Assembly (NCBI RefSeq): GCF_023856365.1
Contig: NC_064552.1
Span: 8,638,660 to 8,702,659 of the forward strand
From: Brienomyrus brachyistius
Taxonomy: Eukaryota > Chordata > Actinopteri > Osteoglossiformes > Mormyridae
Direction: 5' to 3'
DNA length: 64,000 nt
The notes beneath the pieces are model-generated. The model had not been told where the DNA came from, searched no databases, and saw nothing but the letters and a program-made list of their open reading frames with translations. This document shows positions 23,881 to 35,960 of this stretch, one piece after another. The translations under genes were made by a program, and so were the position numbers. The first letter of the stretch is position 1. Each line of letters starts with the position of its first letter.

Positions 23881-25239
23881 CATGGAGAGCAAGATAGAGT
23901 AGGTGAAGAGAAGTACTCCGACGTGCTCGTGCTATAGGTAAACATAGGATTTATGGTGATTTTACAGACTTGGCCATGTTGACCATGAAAACTGTGGTTC
24001 TTTCAGCTTAAAGCTTTTTTGCAGCAAATGGATTTAGACCGAGAACGACAGGAAGAGAAATTTGATTGCAAAAAACACTGCTATAAATATGGAGGAATGG
24101 TTAAGAATGGTTAACCTACAGACCACTAGCTTTGGATCACCTCTCCTACCTCCTACCTAAAAGTACAAAGGAGAACCTGTAAAAGCCGCTGACAGCACTT
24201 GTGGTTGTATGGTGTCACATGGTGTCTTGTGCAGGACAAAGTATTTGCCAAATGCTTTTGCTCTAGGAAGTTGGGTAAACATCTGGACACTCGTCAGATC
24301 TACTGCTGTCCGTCCGACGATAACACAGTAGAAATAGGGACGATTCTCGGACATGGAAGTAATTAACGTAAGTGAGGCATAGACATGAATTAATGTAAAA
24401 ATGAAACATCTTGTACTGCTGGCATATTGTACATAAAACTAGCAGGCGACGTGGTCATTTTGTTCAGTGCTGTGAATCTGCAGTATCAGTTCAGAGGCTG
24501 ATCTCGCGTCATCTGCACACACGGCTGACATCCTCATCTTCTACGCCTCCACATGCTAGCCTCATAACGTGGACTGCAGCTAATCTCCCTCCCTATGCTC
24601 CCATCTTTACCAGCATCATTCTTTCTTGCGGTTTAGTGGTGTTTGTTTGTTTGTAGCTGCAGACTGTCACAACTCCCCCCCCCCCCCCCCCTCAATTTGG
24701 TCAAAAAAAAATCCTGAATCGCAAAATTTTACAGCAACATATAAAAGCAATCATGCTGCAGATATATTAGGGTTCTTATCCGGTTCGCATTAGACACAGG
24801 GAGCGCGGTGAATCATTCCCAGGAAGTCCCCAGCGTGTGTAGAATTGCCTGAAGCCCTGATGCTTATCTGTGGGGGGGGGGGGGGGGGGGGGGGGGTGAG
24901 TAGATGGGGTGGGGGACCCGTGACTGTTAGTACCACAGAGAGGAAACTGCGGAAAAAAAAAATGCAGGGAAGGAATAAAGGTCGCTGGACAGATCTCTTT
25001 CCTTCCTGCACTTGGAGATTGTAGAGCCTTCCAGAAGAGCACACCTACACATGCATGCACGCGTTGCGCGCACATACACACGCATGCACACACACATACA
25101 CACAGAGGCATGCGGTACACACGGATGCAAGCATAGACGCAGACACACACGCCGCCCTAAGTCGCCCATGCGTCAGCCGAGCGGGTTGGGTATGCCAGTC
25201 ACATCCGAGGCCTCTTTGGTCCCGGAGCTGAAGACTCCA
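23881..25239. other. Intergenic DNA with long homopolymers
   Basis: C17 at 24675-24691 and G25 at 24872-24896 are about 200 bp apart. CA/CG-rich simple sequence lies at 25050-25155. ORFs spanning these runs (e.g. a 124-codon minus-strand frame) are composition artefacts. Confidence 0.6.
24872..24896 (+). repeat. G25 homopolymer
   Basis: An uninterrupted run of 25 G residues, the longest in the window. A C17 run lies 180 bp upstream (24675-24691). Prone to length error and G-quadruplex formation. Confidence 0.9.
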
Positions 25240-25640
25240 GCCCCTCATCAGCATGCTGCCCGCATCCGCGGGGCCGCTGCTGCAGTGAGTCCAATCGCGC
25301 TGCTCCTCTCATGCAAATAACTGGGGGAGGCGAGGCTCATACGCAGGCTTCGCATTGGCTGCCCGTACGGAGCCATGGAGTCTCCAGCGTTAGCTTTCAC
25401 ACGTGTGGCAGGTGTGTGAGTGCTTGTTCTGTAAGACAGAGCAAGGACACCTCGTATGGAACCCGCACAGGCGCCACGCGCTCCTGTCCCCCGCTACGGA
25501 CTCCCCTGCGCTACCTTGCGTTCAGGCATTATTTAAAAACAGAGGCATTAGTGGATGCTAATAGTGACTCATTTCTCACACATGGCGCTTCAGGAAGCAG
25601 TCTCACGCGACTGCAGCGAAAGCTAAATCGCAATCTTAAT
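25240..25640. promoter_or_regulatory. Candidate regulatory island, GC-rich
   Basis: GC-rich, CpG-containing block with CTCTCATGCAAATAACTGGG (25307-25326, octamer ATGCAAAT). It follows a CA/CG-rich simple tract at 25050-25155. A 147-codon ORF overlaps (25311-25754) but shows no domain. Confidence 0.3.
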
Positions 25641-25754
25641 CCCGACCGCTCCGATCCGTTAATTCCTTACAGAGACTCCCTGTTGGGATACCAGGGTGCT
25701 GGTATTGAATGCACATCAAATGTAAAGGGAGGTTGCTGTACAGAAAAGAGGTAA

Positions 25755-27869
25755 TGGAAGGGAGGGGAATGATAAAATATCCCACAAAAACGTCGGCGCT
25801 TTTGGTGAACGGGAGTCGGAGTCGAGGATGCTAACCCAGGGTTAGCATAGCAGGCGTTGCTTTGCGTTTATGATCCTCTACCCAAAACAACTCAGTTCCC
25901 ACTCACAGTATCCCCCAGAAGCACAGAGCTGCTAGTTATAGTATAAATATTGCTGTTTGCTATAGTATGAAGTAAAATACTGCGCAAGTACAAATGCTAT
26001 AACCATCAATCAATGACATTTTCTGTAAGCTGTTTCCCCCCTTTTTTCCTGCTGGGTGCATAGACGTGCTCACGGCTCATTCAGCACGATGATGAAAGCT
26101 TTGGGTGCCCTTGCATCCGGGATGAGGTTCCCAATCATTACGGATCACGCGAGCAGTGAATTACAGACAGAGTTCTGTTCTGAAGTAAAACTGAGAGCGG
26201 CCTGACAAATTAAACCCCTGACCTGGGTCCTGCAAGCTGTGAGCAGCGCTGCCCCATCTGGTCATTGGTGAAATTGCCCATGGCCCATATTCACCGGTGC
26301 GATTACACCGAATCCATTGGCTTTATCGTGACGGGTCCCAGTAGTGCCCCCACAAGGCGGTGAGGAGCCTGCGGCCTGGCAACGCTATTGTTTTGACAGT
26401 TCACACTGGATTCAGAAAGCGAGCTGAACGGCTAACAGACAGCTCATGGGACTTTTACTTACACAAAAATGTTCTGAGGGCAGAAAGAAAAGTGATTGGA
26501 TCAGAGAGATAACCAATCAGATTGTAGAGGACATGGGTCCAAGGAACTCGATCAGATATCTTGGTCCCACCTCCTCTAGTTGCTTGTGTAAGTAAAAGTA
26601 AGAAAACTAAGTAAGTAAGACTCCCATGAGCTAACGGACAAGTCGGCAGTCAAGTGTACAAGTCAAGTGAATAACGCAAGTTAGCAGACAGCCACCAACA
26701 AAAACATTCAGCTCATACGTAAACAATGTCATTCTCAATCCCAGCTTATTTCATTTGCAAGATTTGCCATGTCTGTACATAGCTATTAAATACCTACCAA
26801 CACTCCCAATTTCCCTGGGATTCTCACAATTCACCATCATTCCCAATAAACCCCTGATTTCCCACATCCATGCTTCTATGATCGTGAGAATCGACCCCCT
26901 CCCCGGTCGGCAATATCTCAATTTTTCGCAAAAGCCCTTTGCATCAGGCATTAACTGAATAAATCTTTCCGGCCATTTTACTGACAGCAGCTACTGGTGA
27001 AACTGCAGTTGTGCTTGAGGGCATTTCCGCTGTGGCTGTGCGCGGTTTACACGATCATCTGCTCTTCAGAGTAGTCGTTCGCGCGTTCAGTGCTTCATAA
27101 CGATTAGCTTGGGACACCTCGCACTGGGTGTTCCTATAGGCGATCAGCAAACGATCCCAGATTCCCAAATCCTTTGGGTCCCACGTTACCTTCTATAAAG
27201 CAGTCAAACAAATGAGGGAATTGCCTGGCTTGACACTTAAAAATTCCCCGGAACCTGTCAGATAGTATTTCCTCTCTTAATTGAGGAATAATTATCTGAA
27301 TAATTATCTGTCACTTAATTAAACAGTAAGTGTTTGTCTCCAGGCCGCTCTGCCTCACTCACACTACGTAGGCATATTTGTAACGACCTCACCGCGTTCG
27401 CAAACTGACAGCACACAAAAGCAGTACATTCAGCAAGATTACTGACTGGCATCTTACCCTGTTAGTTACCGCATCTCAATTACTGTTACCAACAAAGGCA
27501 GAAAAGAACGCCAGATTAAAAAAAAAACTCAATGCATTTTCATCAATTTTTTGTGTGTTTTTCTGCTTTTGCGTGTCTCCTTCCTCCTTAGATATGAGCA
27601 CGCAATTCAACGCGCAGCCAAAATAGGCAATTTTCAAGGGGACTGAAAGTATCGTTTTGGCAAATGGTTTAAGGAAATTAATGACTGGCATGAGCATCTG
27701 GAGTCGCTGTTGTTCTTGTCCCTAATCCTATAAGAGGCCAGATAGTATAAGAGGCCGATCCACTGTTTTATTGTCATTTTAAATTGCCTACCTCTTTGTA
27801 ACTGAAACATCACTGAAAAAATAAGCAGTATATATATTAATAATGGCACTGCCAGTCTCCATCGCTTCA
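25755..27869. other. Intergenic DNA with one MITE
   Basis: Contains the MITE at 26430-26637. A homeodomain-like stretch (GAATAATTATCTGTCACTTA, 27298-27317) might be part of a small regulatory element. No gene recognised. Confidence 0.5.
26430..26637. mobile_element. MITE-like inverted-repeat element
   Basis: The left end reads CTCATGGGACTTTTACTTAC then ACAA. The right end has TTGTGTAAGTAAAAGTAAG and CTCCCATGAGCTAACGG, the inverted complement with a short insertion. It is about 208 bp with no ORF, flanked by related GGCTAAC and GCTAACGG words. Confidence 0.6.
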
Positions 27870-28640
27870 CAATGACTTTCCTTTCGCCAAGAAAAAGAGG
27901 CAAACTTTTCTCCCCTCCTGGTGGCAGCCCCCAGGATCACAGCGGACACAAATCTGCCATCTGGTATTTTTGTCTGGGAGCGGACCGTTTCCCCGCTGCC
28001 GAACAGCTCACAGCGCCATGGCGACAGTGGTGTTTCAGCACAGGCCACACCTGCCAGCCCTCCACGCCGCCCGCTCCCCGGCCCTGCATATTAAAACGGC
28101 CGTCCCCCGCAAACCCGCGATAGGCCACGCGGCAAGCGGCTCGCCCAATGAGCTCCCTCGCCTCCCGGACCCCTCCGAATACGGGAGAGGAGAGACGGGG
28201 CTCCGGGGAGAGAATTCCAGGGCTGCCGAGAAAAGCCTAATTTTCCGACGCCATCTGTTACTGGTCCCAGAGCTGAAAACCCCATTTATGTCAAACCTCC
28301 CACCACCATAAAAGCGGAGGCAGGGAGCCCGGCGTCACCTGCTTCCGACAAATTGGCTCCGTCTCAGCTTAGTCGATGGTGGGGCGCGCTTACGCCTCGC
28401 CCAATCGCTTTCCGCCGCTTAACCGGTGGCGTAAAAGCCACAGACGGTTTATGATCCCCAAATTAGCCCGCCAATTAATCACGCTGCCCTGCAGATCACA
28501 AAATATCCAGAAATATTCTTAAATTCAACCAGTTCTGAGGCGAAAACAAGCCACCTCTGCCTCTAATTAAAGTGAACAAAGGCGACATTTGCTTCCAGGG
28601 ACTGATGACCCATAAAGATGCGATTTGCGGATTAGAGGGT
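27870..28640. promoter_or_regulatory. Large candidate conserved non-coding/CpG island
   Basis: About 770 bp of CpG-rich complex DNA. It contains GCATATTAAAACGGCCGTCC, CGCCAATTAATCACGCTGCC (28470-28489) and CTCTAATTAAAGTGAACAAA (28560-28579). TAATTA sites are homeodomain cores. No TSS or ORF is convincing. With 32.8-33.4 kb it is one of the strongest enhancer or promoter candidates in the desert. Confidence 0.35.
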
Positions 28641-30010
28641 GAAACGGGTGACTCTTGCTGAAAAGTTCCGAGCATGTGACGCATGTATTAACGCAGTGGG
28701 AGGAGTGACAGAGACTGGAAAAGCCCTCTTGCATTAGATATTGCGGTACAGCATCAGCAGTGCACACCTTCATGCACATAGGATTTGACTGCCTCCATCT
28801 GTTTACCCCCCCCCACCCCCCCCCCCCACCTTCCACATTGGTCCCAAAGTCTCTCTGAAGCAATTCAGCTTCATGCGGCAATACTAGACGTGCTATATTA
28901 TGACTAACCACTGTCACTGCCCGACCAGTAGGGCTGTTATCGGAAAAAATAAAGGGATGCCCCCCTCCCACACCTCAGGTCCCTTGACAAAATCTGTTAA
29001 ATGGAGGGGGTCGATTGCATTGCATGATCCAGATTAAATTGTATTTGTCTGCTTATGGACACAAATATGGTACAAATCACATCCCATATTAGTTCATAAA
29101 GGGACAGAGCACTTTATTTTTCTACATAGGGTGGGTGACAGCTCTAGGAGGCCACCCCAGCATCAACGCGACTCATGCATCTTGTCTCATGCACTCATGC
29201 ATTGTCTGCGTCCTTTTCGCGTGTTTTGTCAGAAGCTTTCCATCAACCAATTAGCAGCAAGAGGACCAGCATGTGAGGGCTCCCCCGAGCCCGGGCAGAG
29301 ACTCCCGACGAAAGTAACTGCACGCCGCTACCTGCAGGGTTATTCAGAGAGTTTCGGCTGTCTTCCATCGTGCCTGATCATCTTGAAAAGACAGAATGTG
29401 CCCTAAAAGAGCTGCAACTTTGGCACAACGAAAGCGAGGTCTCTCTGTCTGGGGGGTCCACCACTACACCGTGGGACTCTTTAACACCATCATTAAATAA
29501 TTATACTTAAGTGGGACAGCTTCCTAATGAAACAAATCCTGCTCACAAACACACAGTAAAACTATTGTCTTTAAGATGAATGACACTTATTTCACTCAAC
29601 ACGGAAAGTGAAGTTTAACACCTTGAACAGAAAACTGCTAAAAATCAGTGTGACATCACGTATATAATTAAAAAAAATCATTTTTAAGCAAAGCTTTCAC
29701 ATTTCTCACATCAAACGAGAGGGTCCCCTCAGTCACCTTCACACTCAGTAATCCTTATTAGTACTAAAAGCCCAATAGTGGCAGAGAAGATGGTGTCAAA
29801 TTTGATGTAAATCACTAGAAACTGTCAAATATATAGTCTTGCTACAACAACAAAGAGGCCCCCACTAACAGATTATCCCTGACTGTAGTGCATGCAGTGA
29901 AGCATCATTATTAAAAGCTAAATGTCAGACAATTTCTCATTTTCCTGTATTTGCTGCATCCTTAGAACACCTCAGCTTATTTTTCCCCTTTCACAGACCC
30001 ATGACCTGGA
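28641..30010. other. Intergenic DNA, no gene recognised
   Basis: Interrupted C-runs lie at 28807-28829. The ORFs that cross them are artefacts. Otherwise unique-looking sequence. Confidence 0.55.
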
Positions 30011-30163
30011 GCCTGCATCACAAAGCAGGATTTCTTGCTTAACCAGATAACTTGTCGGATTTAAGGTAGTCTGGGATAAATGTAAGTGAACGAACATGAA
30101 CTCGGGTACCTTAAACTCGACAAGTTATCTGGCTAATCAAGAAATCTTGCTACATGATACAGG
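30011..30163. mobile_element. MITE-like element, family A, copy 2
   Basis: The left arm reads CACAAAGCAGGATTTCTTGC then CCAGATAACTTGTCG. The right arm reads CGACAAGTTATCTGGCTAAT then CAAGAAATCTTGCTACATGA, a near-perfect inverted complement. Related to 3776-3920 and 42050-42226. Confidence 0.65.
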
Positions 30164-30348
30164 AACCTGTTCGCCCCTTCTTGGCATCCCCTTGAATATC
30201 GATTATCAAACAAAAAACATTGTCATGTTCTCTGGCTAAAATTGTTTTGGAAGCAGGTTTCCAAAATCTCCAATTCCATCTCTAGACAGATTTTGCCTTG
30301 TTACTTGCTCGATGTTGTTTTCGTTGGAATAAAAAAAAGGGCAGCACT

Positions 30349-30363
30349 CCTGCCACCTGCTGG
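30349..30363 (-). promoter_or_regulatory. Strong CTCF-like motif in the gene desert
   Basis: The minus strand reads CCAGCAGGTGGCAGG, matching CCASYAGRKGGCASY at every position but the last. It is the best CTCF-like word I noticed in the left part of the window. Confidence 0.45.
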
Positions 30364-30599
30364 TAAAATGAGATGTGACACGTGTGGACAACTAGAGGTC
30401 AATGCTACTGTCACTCCTGTGCTGGACTTTGACAGCCCCCCCCCCCATTTGCTTTGCTCAGTCAAACATCCAGTTTGGGTTTGACTGTAAAAGCGTCAGG
30501 GCGCCTCCTCTGGTGATAGGTAGGTGGTGCATGCATTTTGCTGATCTTTATTCTCTGTTCTCCTCCAGCTGGGTGTTGGTCTTGGCAGATGTGTTGTCA

Positions 30600-30765
30600 T
30601 AATCGAGACTGCAGCACGCAAGAGGACCTAATTACGCACCGCTGCTGTGGAAGCACTTTGCCTTGCCAAGGGTAACAGCCATTAGGCGTCAAAGGGACAT
30701 GATGAGTTGGATTTTCATGCCGAAGTTTGCAGGCCACATGAAAGTCACTTGGGAAGACTGGCATC
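30600..30765. promoter_or_regulatory. Candidate conserved non-coding element
   Basis: GAGGACCTAATTACGCACCG (30622-30641) is a homeodomain core in complex sequence, followed by GCCTTGCCAAGGGTAACAGC. It lies about 250 bp from the CTCF-like site at 30349-30363. Confidence 0.3.
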
Positions 30766-32789
30766 TGTTATGTAGTTGGGGAAGGTAGCATGCAAACATG
30801 CAAAATGTACATGTAGTGTCTATCCAAACCTTCTCTTCGGTTGTTTTTCAATTTTAATATGTGTTTTATTGTGCAGAAATGTTACTGAAGCAGTAATTTC
30901 TTTGGCTTGGGGTTCCTGGAAAGGTTTCAGCCAGTCATCAATGCCAGCCTCCCCATTGCCACCACCGCAACAAGCATTACAACAGTGGAGGGGGTAATGT
31001 GGAGGTAGTGGGATGGAGAGGTGCCATGTGCAGTAAATGTGAAATCCGTGTGGCACACGTGCTATTTCAGGAAGTAGTTTACAAATTGTCTGGGGCAGGG
31101 GTGTGTAAAAGCATTCTTTTACTGATCCCTGTTGATACCATCTAAACGGTAGCTTATCCTTCATCGTATTTAAAAACACTCCGCTTTATTCCAGCAGCTT
31201 TACGCTATTTCTTAAGCCAGACAACACACATCGTGCTACCTAGATGCCAAGTGGGAGCCACTAAAAGGTGAGGCCGCGAAGACCACGTGCGCGCATGGGT
31301 GTGGCTCCTTGCGGGCCGTGGGGTCCGCGCGAACGGCGAACGGAGCTCAGGGAGACGCTAACCGGGGAACGGTTTCCATAAGCCGATAACGGTTCATAAA
31401 GGAAACACGGCACGGATCATCCTGGGGGGTGGGCAGACAAATCCATGCATTTTAATTGCTCCATTTCCACAGCGTTTCAGGGTATTTCTATGCAAATCCA
31501 CCAGTCCACTCGGCAGAGGGATCTCGTTTGCGCCGGTGCTTTATTTCCAGTATGGCGATACGGAGGTCTCAGCGCAGACCTACCGGCAGTATAATGTCTC
31601 CGAATAAAATTAGCTTCCCGGTATGTGGCTCAGGAGTGCAGGAAATTAGGAAAACAACGACAGAACATAATGGTAACCTACGGAGTCCGCGCGAGTGTGC
31701 TGCAAATATATACCAGCTATTAAAAAAAACACGTGCACCCATTACCTCACAAACAGGTGGCGCTGGAGGAACGCGAATATTGTTTTAATAAGAAGAGAGC
31801 CTAAGTCGAGGTGTGTGAGAAGAGGTGACCTGCTGAGAGTGGAAGGAGAGGTGTCTAATGGTGTCTAAACAATAAATACTCACGCATTACCATGAAGATC
31901 AGCGGTCGGAAAAAACAGCTACACATCCCACCCCTGGACTTTACTGCAATGGATAAAAAACAGTACAATGCATTAACATTCCAGCATTGATTCTGTGTGT
32001 TTATTCTTCTGTGAAAACAGAAATTCAAAAACTGTACAATTTTATAAATAAGTTCAGTCCACTGAAGGTCCTCATCCACTGTTACCTGCTGTCCAATCAA
32101 TGAATCAGTCAATCAATCAATCACTAGTAAATAAGAAATACCTTGAAAGCCAGTCTTCTCAGCAAACCATTAATTAACGACTCCTAAATTTACTGAATCG
32201 GTGATAATTAACAGTAGACTACCATTAACCATTCAGATTAGAAAATTACACAGCAACACAGATAAATGACGAAACGGGGCTTCCTTAACAGTCGGTAATA
32301 TCGGGAGATAAATGCCGAACACCATCACAAGTGAGGTCTCGCCGCTATCAGGCACCTTGAGTCTAAAGCACCCATCTGGATATTAGCTCTCGGCCATTTT
32401 CCACCAGAACTCCTCATACATATTAGTTATGCCACACTGGTCCTTTGCTTGATGGATGGCGTAATTAGGATCACACACGAATTATCTTTAAAAGAAATTT
32501 AAGGATGATTAAGTAATTTTAGAGATTTTTAGAAGGCGATATTTAAATGTATAGCTATACAATTTTTTTTAAAGATATCTGAAACTTGTAAACACGTGCC
32601 ACTTATAATCACTAAACAAAACTGTTACAGCTCAATTTACATTTTTCTTAGTCTTGCTATTCTTAAAAAATGTGCAGCAATATTTTCGTTGCAAATAATA
32701 AGCAATGCAAGCGTTGTAAGCTCAGGACAAAGGTGACGCCCATTCAGTTCGGCATGAGACCTGTCAAAAGACCGCAGTTGTAATCTCTC
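30766..32789. other. Intergenic DNA, no gene recognised
   Basis: Unique-looking sequence. A CTCF-like core (AGGTGGCGCT) lies near 31756-31765. 32320-32480 is complex, with GATGGCGTAATTAGGATCAC, and may be a weak regulatory element. Confidence 0.5.
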
Positions 32790-33360
32790 AGAAGCATGAA
32801 AACAAACATAATCAAGACGCCCCTTCCCTTCTCAGTTACTTCACACAAAAGACAGGTTCACGGAGCCATGAAGCCCTGGTGTGTCGACAGGTATAAAATG
32901 AGCGCGGGCAGCACCGGGGTCTGCAGGCTGAACACGTCGTCCTGGCTCCCTCCCACTCTGCTCTTTATTCCCGCGGCAGCTTCCGAGCCGCTGTGCAGCC
33001 TTTGCAGCCTAAATTGAAACGAATCGTGTCGCTCAATATTTTATTGACAGCCGCCTTCGCAGAGTGTTGCTACAATGACACCACGGATAATTATTTCACT
33101 GCAGATTTTTCTCTCCTTTTTTCTGTTCCTGCGGAGAATTAGTCCTGCATAAATTACCCGCTGGAATATTGAATGAGTCTCCCCACCGGGGAAGCGGCGC
33201 GGCTGATAGCGGGGGATCGGAGTGGAGGGGGCGGGGGGGAGAAGGAGCCTCCAAGCGAGGGACGCCTCAACTGCAAGACGGAGCGGGCGTCTCTTCGCCA
33301 AACCGCGGCCGGGAAGTGCGCCTTTGCACTCGGGGATGGTATTGATTAAACGTTAGGTGC
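32790..33360. promoter_or_regulatory. Candidate regulatory element with TATA-like core
   Basis: TATAAAA at 32892-32898 is followed by GC-rich sequence. Further on are CTCAATATTTTATTGACAGC (33031-33050), GATAATTATTTCACTGCAGA (33086-33105) and GCATAAATTACCCGCTGGAA. The mix of a TATA core and homeodomain-like words suggests a developmental enhancer or promoter. No frame downstream looks coding. Confidence 0.35.
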
Positions 33361-34629
33361 TTCTTTCCAGTACCCATCCTCTAACAACCCCCCACCCCCG
33401 CGCCCCGAGGTGCTTTTGGTCGTGTTCAGTTTGGTGATGGCTCTGTAACCGTGTATGCATAAGCACATTCAGTTGTGCATTGTAATTCGTACCCCGATTA
33501 AACACGTTCGAACGTTGTTAAATCCAAAACACAGGCCAATATATGTCCATGTATGCGTACATATATCTCTCTGTCTGGTATGGCAAACAGATCTGTTAAA
33601 TAACATGCAGTTTTACCATGCCAATACATAATACGTATATTGGATATATAAATTCCAATGTGTTGCAAATTACTAGCAAGAAATTCTCATTAATTGGGAT
33701 AAGAGCAGACTGCAGTGATGCCTCTCATACAACAGCATGGCATCATTGCACACCTGTGCTGTGAATTTAGGCACACTAGTGTAGCATATGTCATGCCGAA
33801 ACAGTATCTATTACCGAAACCCTGAGCTGACAACTAGGCCGATACCCACATATATATTAAGCGTCGCTTAATTCCCGAGGACTGTACCGATAGTTACGGC
33901 GCCGGTCCCGAGAGAGAATAAGGAATTAACACGCTGCGCTGCCAGGTCCCGGGGACACAGGGGTGGACGGTACATACTTAGTAAGCTCGTACACGCTCAG
34001 CCAGCGATGAAACTTCAATACAGGGAAGAGCAGGCTAATGAAAAACGGATACGTGACGCTTATTACCACTGTTAACTGCCTCTGATTTCCCCGTATGTGA
34101 GGTACGGTCTCAGAGGCATTCCCACATGCAGTACCTGCGTTGAAGTAAGGTATATGCATTTCCAATTCCTCTTTAGGAATTCCGTTTGTTGTGGAGTTCA
34201 TGGCTTAAATAATAGATTTATCATGACATTTGTAATTAATTACCCTAGAGGGGACCAAATTTTAGGGTCGGATGACTTTAAGGGATTTTTTGAATATATA
34301 TTTCAATGAGTATCATTTCATGCAAAAATAACATTCTGTGTACTTTATTGAACAAAATACTTTACAGATCATCGGGAAAATCACACGGGAAGATAATAGA
34401 GATTTTTACCCGGTAAAATGGAAAAAGGGCTGAGAAATCCAGAATGAGAAGGACAGAAGAAAAAGAACCAACAGAACGACTAAATATTTATGTGACATCA
34501 CCAGCTCGGTACAATCAAAGACATCCTTCGCTATAGGCATTCAAGCCATATTGCTTAGTTGTCATATATCGGAGGCATATATACATCTTAGCCCGGGGAA
34601 CACTTGACGCAATTATTGACTACTCCACC

Positions 34630-35001
34630 ATGGTACAAAAAATCATAAAAACAAAAAATAACATCGATAGTTTTATAAAAGAGGAGATTCCCGAGGAAAT
34701 GAAAAATCGCAGTGATACGCCCATCTGTTTCTCGAGTCAGATGAAAACATTATCAGAGAAATATGAGACTTATTTGACCTGGTTTGACTCATGTTTCTCA
34801 AAAATTTCTGAAGAGCGATCTAAAAAACAGATTTCTGCAAGCTCTTGGAAGGTCACGCTTTATCTCCCAAATATCTCAGGAAATCTTCATTCTGTTATTT
34901 TTCATAAGGCCATGGGCTTCCCATGTTACGCCATGCCTCAAAACGTGAGAAAGTTAAGTAATTCAGAAAATGTACTTTCAAAACTCCTGTTTCTTTTTTG
35001 A
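34630..35001 (+). CDS. Candidate 123-codon intronless ORF of unknown function
   Basis: An uninterrupted frame starts at ATG in CTCCACCATGG, an optimal Kozak context, and ends in TGA. TATATA lies at 34578-34583, about 50 bp upstream, and AATAAA at 35032-35037, about 30 bp past the stop, so all parts of a minimal gene are present. The product is lysine/serine-rich, with no signal peptide, membrane segment or family motif that I recognise; its N-terminal half (IKEEIPEEMKNRSD) is charged and probably helical. Several other ORFs of 120-150 codons in this window are plainly chance, so length alone is not evidence. It could equally be chance or an old retrocopy. Confidence 0.2.
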   Translation: MVQKIIKTKNNIDSFIKEEIPEEMKNRSDTPICFSSQMKTLSEKYETYLTWFDSCFSKISEERSKKQISASSWKVTLYLPNISGNLHSVIFHKAMGFPCYAMPQNVRKLSNSENVLSKLLFLF

Positions 35002-35154
35002 GTGACTGATACAAAAGTAAAATTAATATTAAATAAAAATACCAAACTTAGCTCTGTACCAAATTCATGGGCACAAATTCATGAGTTTAAATACTGTTAA
35101 GTATTAATTAAATAAAAGCAAATAACTTTCTGCAAATAACTAAAAGCTAAGCTT

Positions 35155-35410
35155 GTCATGGCCTGCTCGTCCGCTCCTCCCGTGTGCCACGCCCCCTTGT
35201 TACCTCGTGTGGGATCCCTGTGTTCTCAACTGTGTCTAGTTGCTGTTAATCAGTTCTGTATATTTAGTGCTCCCGAGTCTGTCTGTCTTACGTCTGTCTG
35301 GTCATTGACGTTCATGCTTTCGTTTATGTCCTGTGTTTTGGTGATTTCCCTGAATAAACTCCCGTTTACCTGATTTCACGGATTCGGTTCTGATTTCCAC
35401 CTGAAGCATC
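35155..35410 (+). mobile_element. LTR-like or SINE-like retroelement fragment
   Basis: It begins TGTCATGGCCTGCTCGTCCG, has CCACGCCCCCTTGTTACCTC, a run of TCTGTCTG words and GAATAAACTCCCGTTTACC with an AATAAA signal at 35353, and ends near ATTCGGTTCTGATTTCCACC. This layout is typical of short fish retroelement or solo-LTR sequence. No target duplication was confirmed. Confidence 0.4.
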
Positions 35411-35689
35411 CTAAACAAAACTATCCTTCACTCGATAAGCAGTTGGAAGATAAACAAACATTTGGATGGATGGAAGAATCGAGTTCCTCAAATTAAATTA
35501 TTCACTTTGATTATTTTTAAACAACCCAGACTAACCTGCTTCTGTCTTTTGTCTCAATCAGGCCAGCATATACAGAGGAGGTTCAATGGTGCGCACTGTT
35601 CTTCCAACTAAAATGGCACCTTCAGAAAGGTCAAGGTCTCGATGTTATAATGTGTTAAACGTTACCAAGTGGAGACCTGGGTAAGCAAG

Positions 35690-35960
35690 AATTGCAGGAA
35701 CCCCTGTGAGAACGCAGGTCAACCGGAGATGAATAGGGCTCGGTGTTGAAATTTCTGCTTTTGTCTGCGCTCAAGCCTGGTGTGTTTGGATTCATTAAGT
35801 GGTACGTTTTTGAGTAAATTATTAAATAGCATACATCCGCCGGGGCAAACACCGCATCGATCAAATAGCCAAGCTCATTACTTTGCTCCGGGGCTATAGC
35901 AGCGGAGTGCGGAGGCTGATGACACCTGTGGCTGCAACCGATTCGGACCATATTGTCTGA
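35690..35960. promoter_or_regulatory. Candidate conserved non-coding element
   Basis: GAGTAAATTATTAAATAGCA, then CATACATCCGCCGGGGC and GCATCGATCAAATAGCCAAG (35852-35871) lie in complex sequence, with GGCTGATGACACCTGTGGCT near the end. Short and without a frame. Confidence 0.25.

Noticed and set aside
24776..25150. 124-codon minus-strand ORF rich in Cys, Val and Pro
   Set aside because: Translated from CA/GT simple sequence and the G25 run.
25311..25754. 147-codon plus-strand ORF
   Set aside because: No domain, compositionally driven, overlaps a GC-rich regulatory-looking island; no promoter or splice context supports coding.
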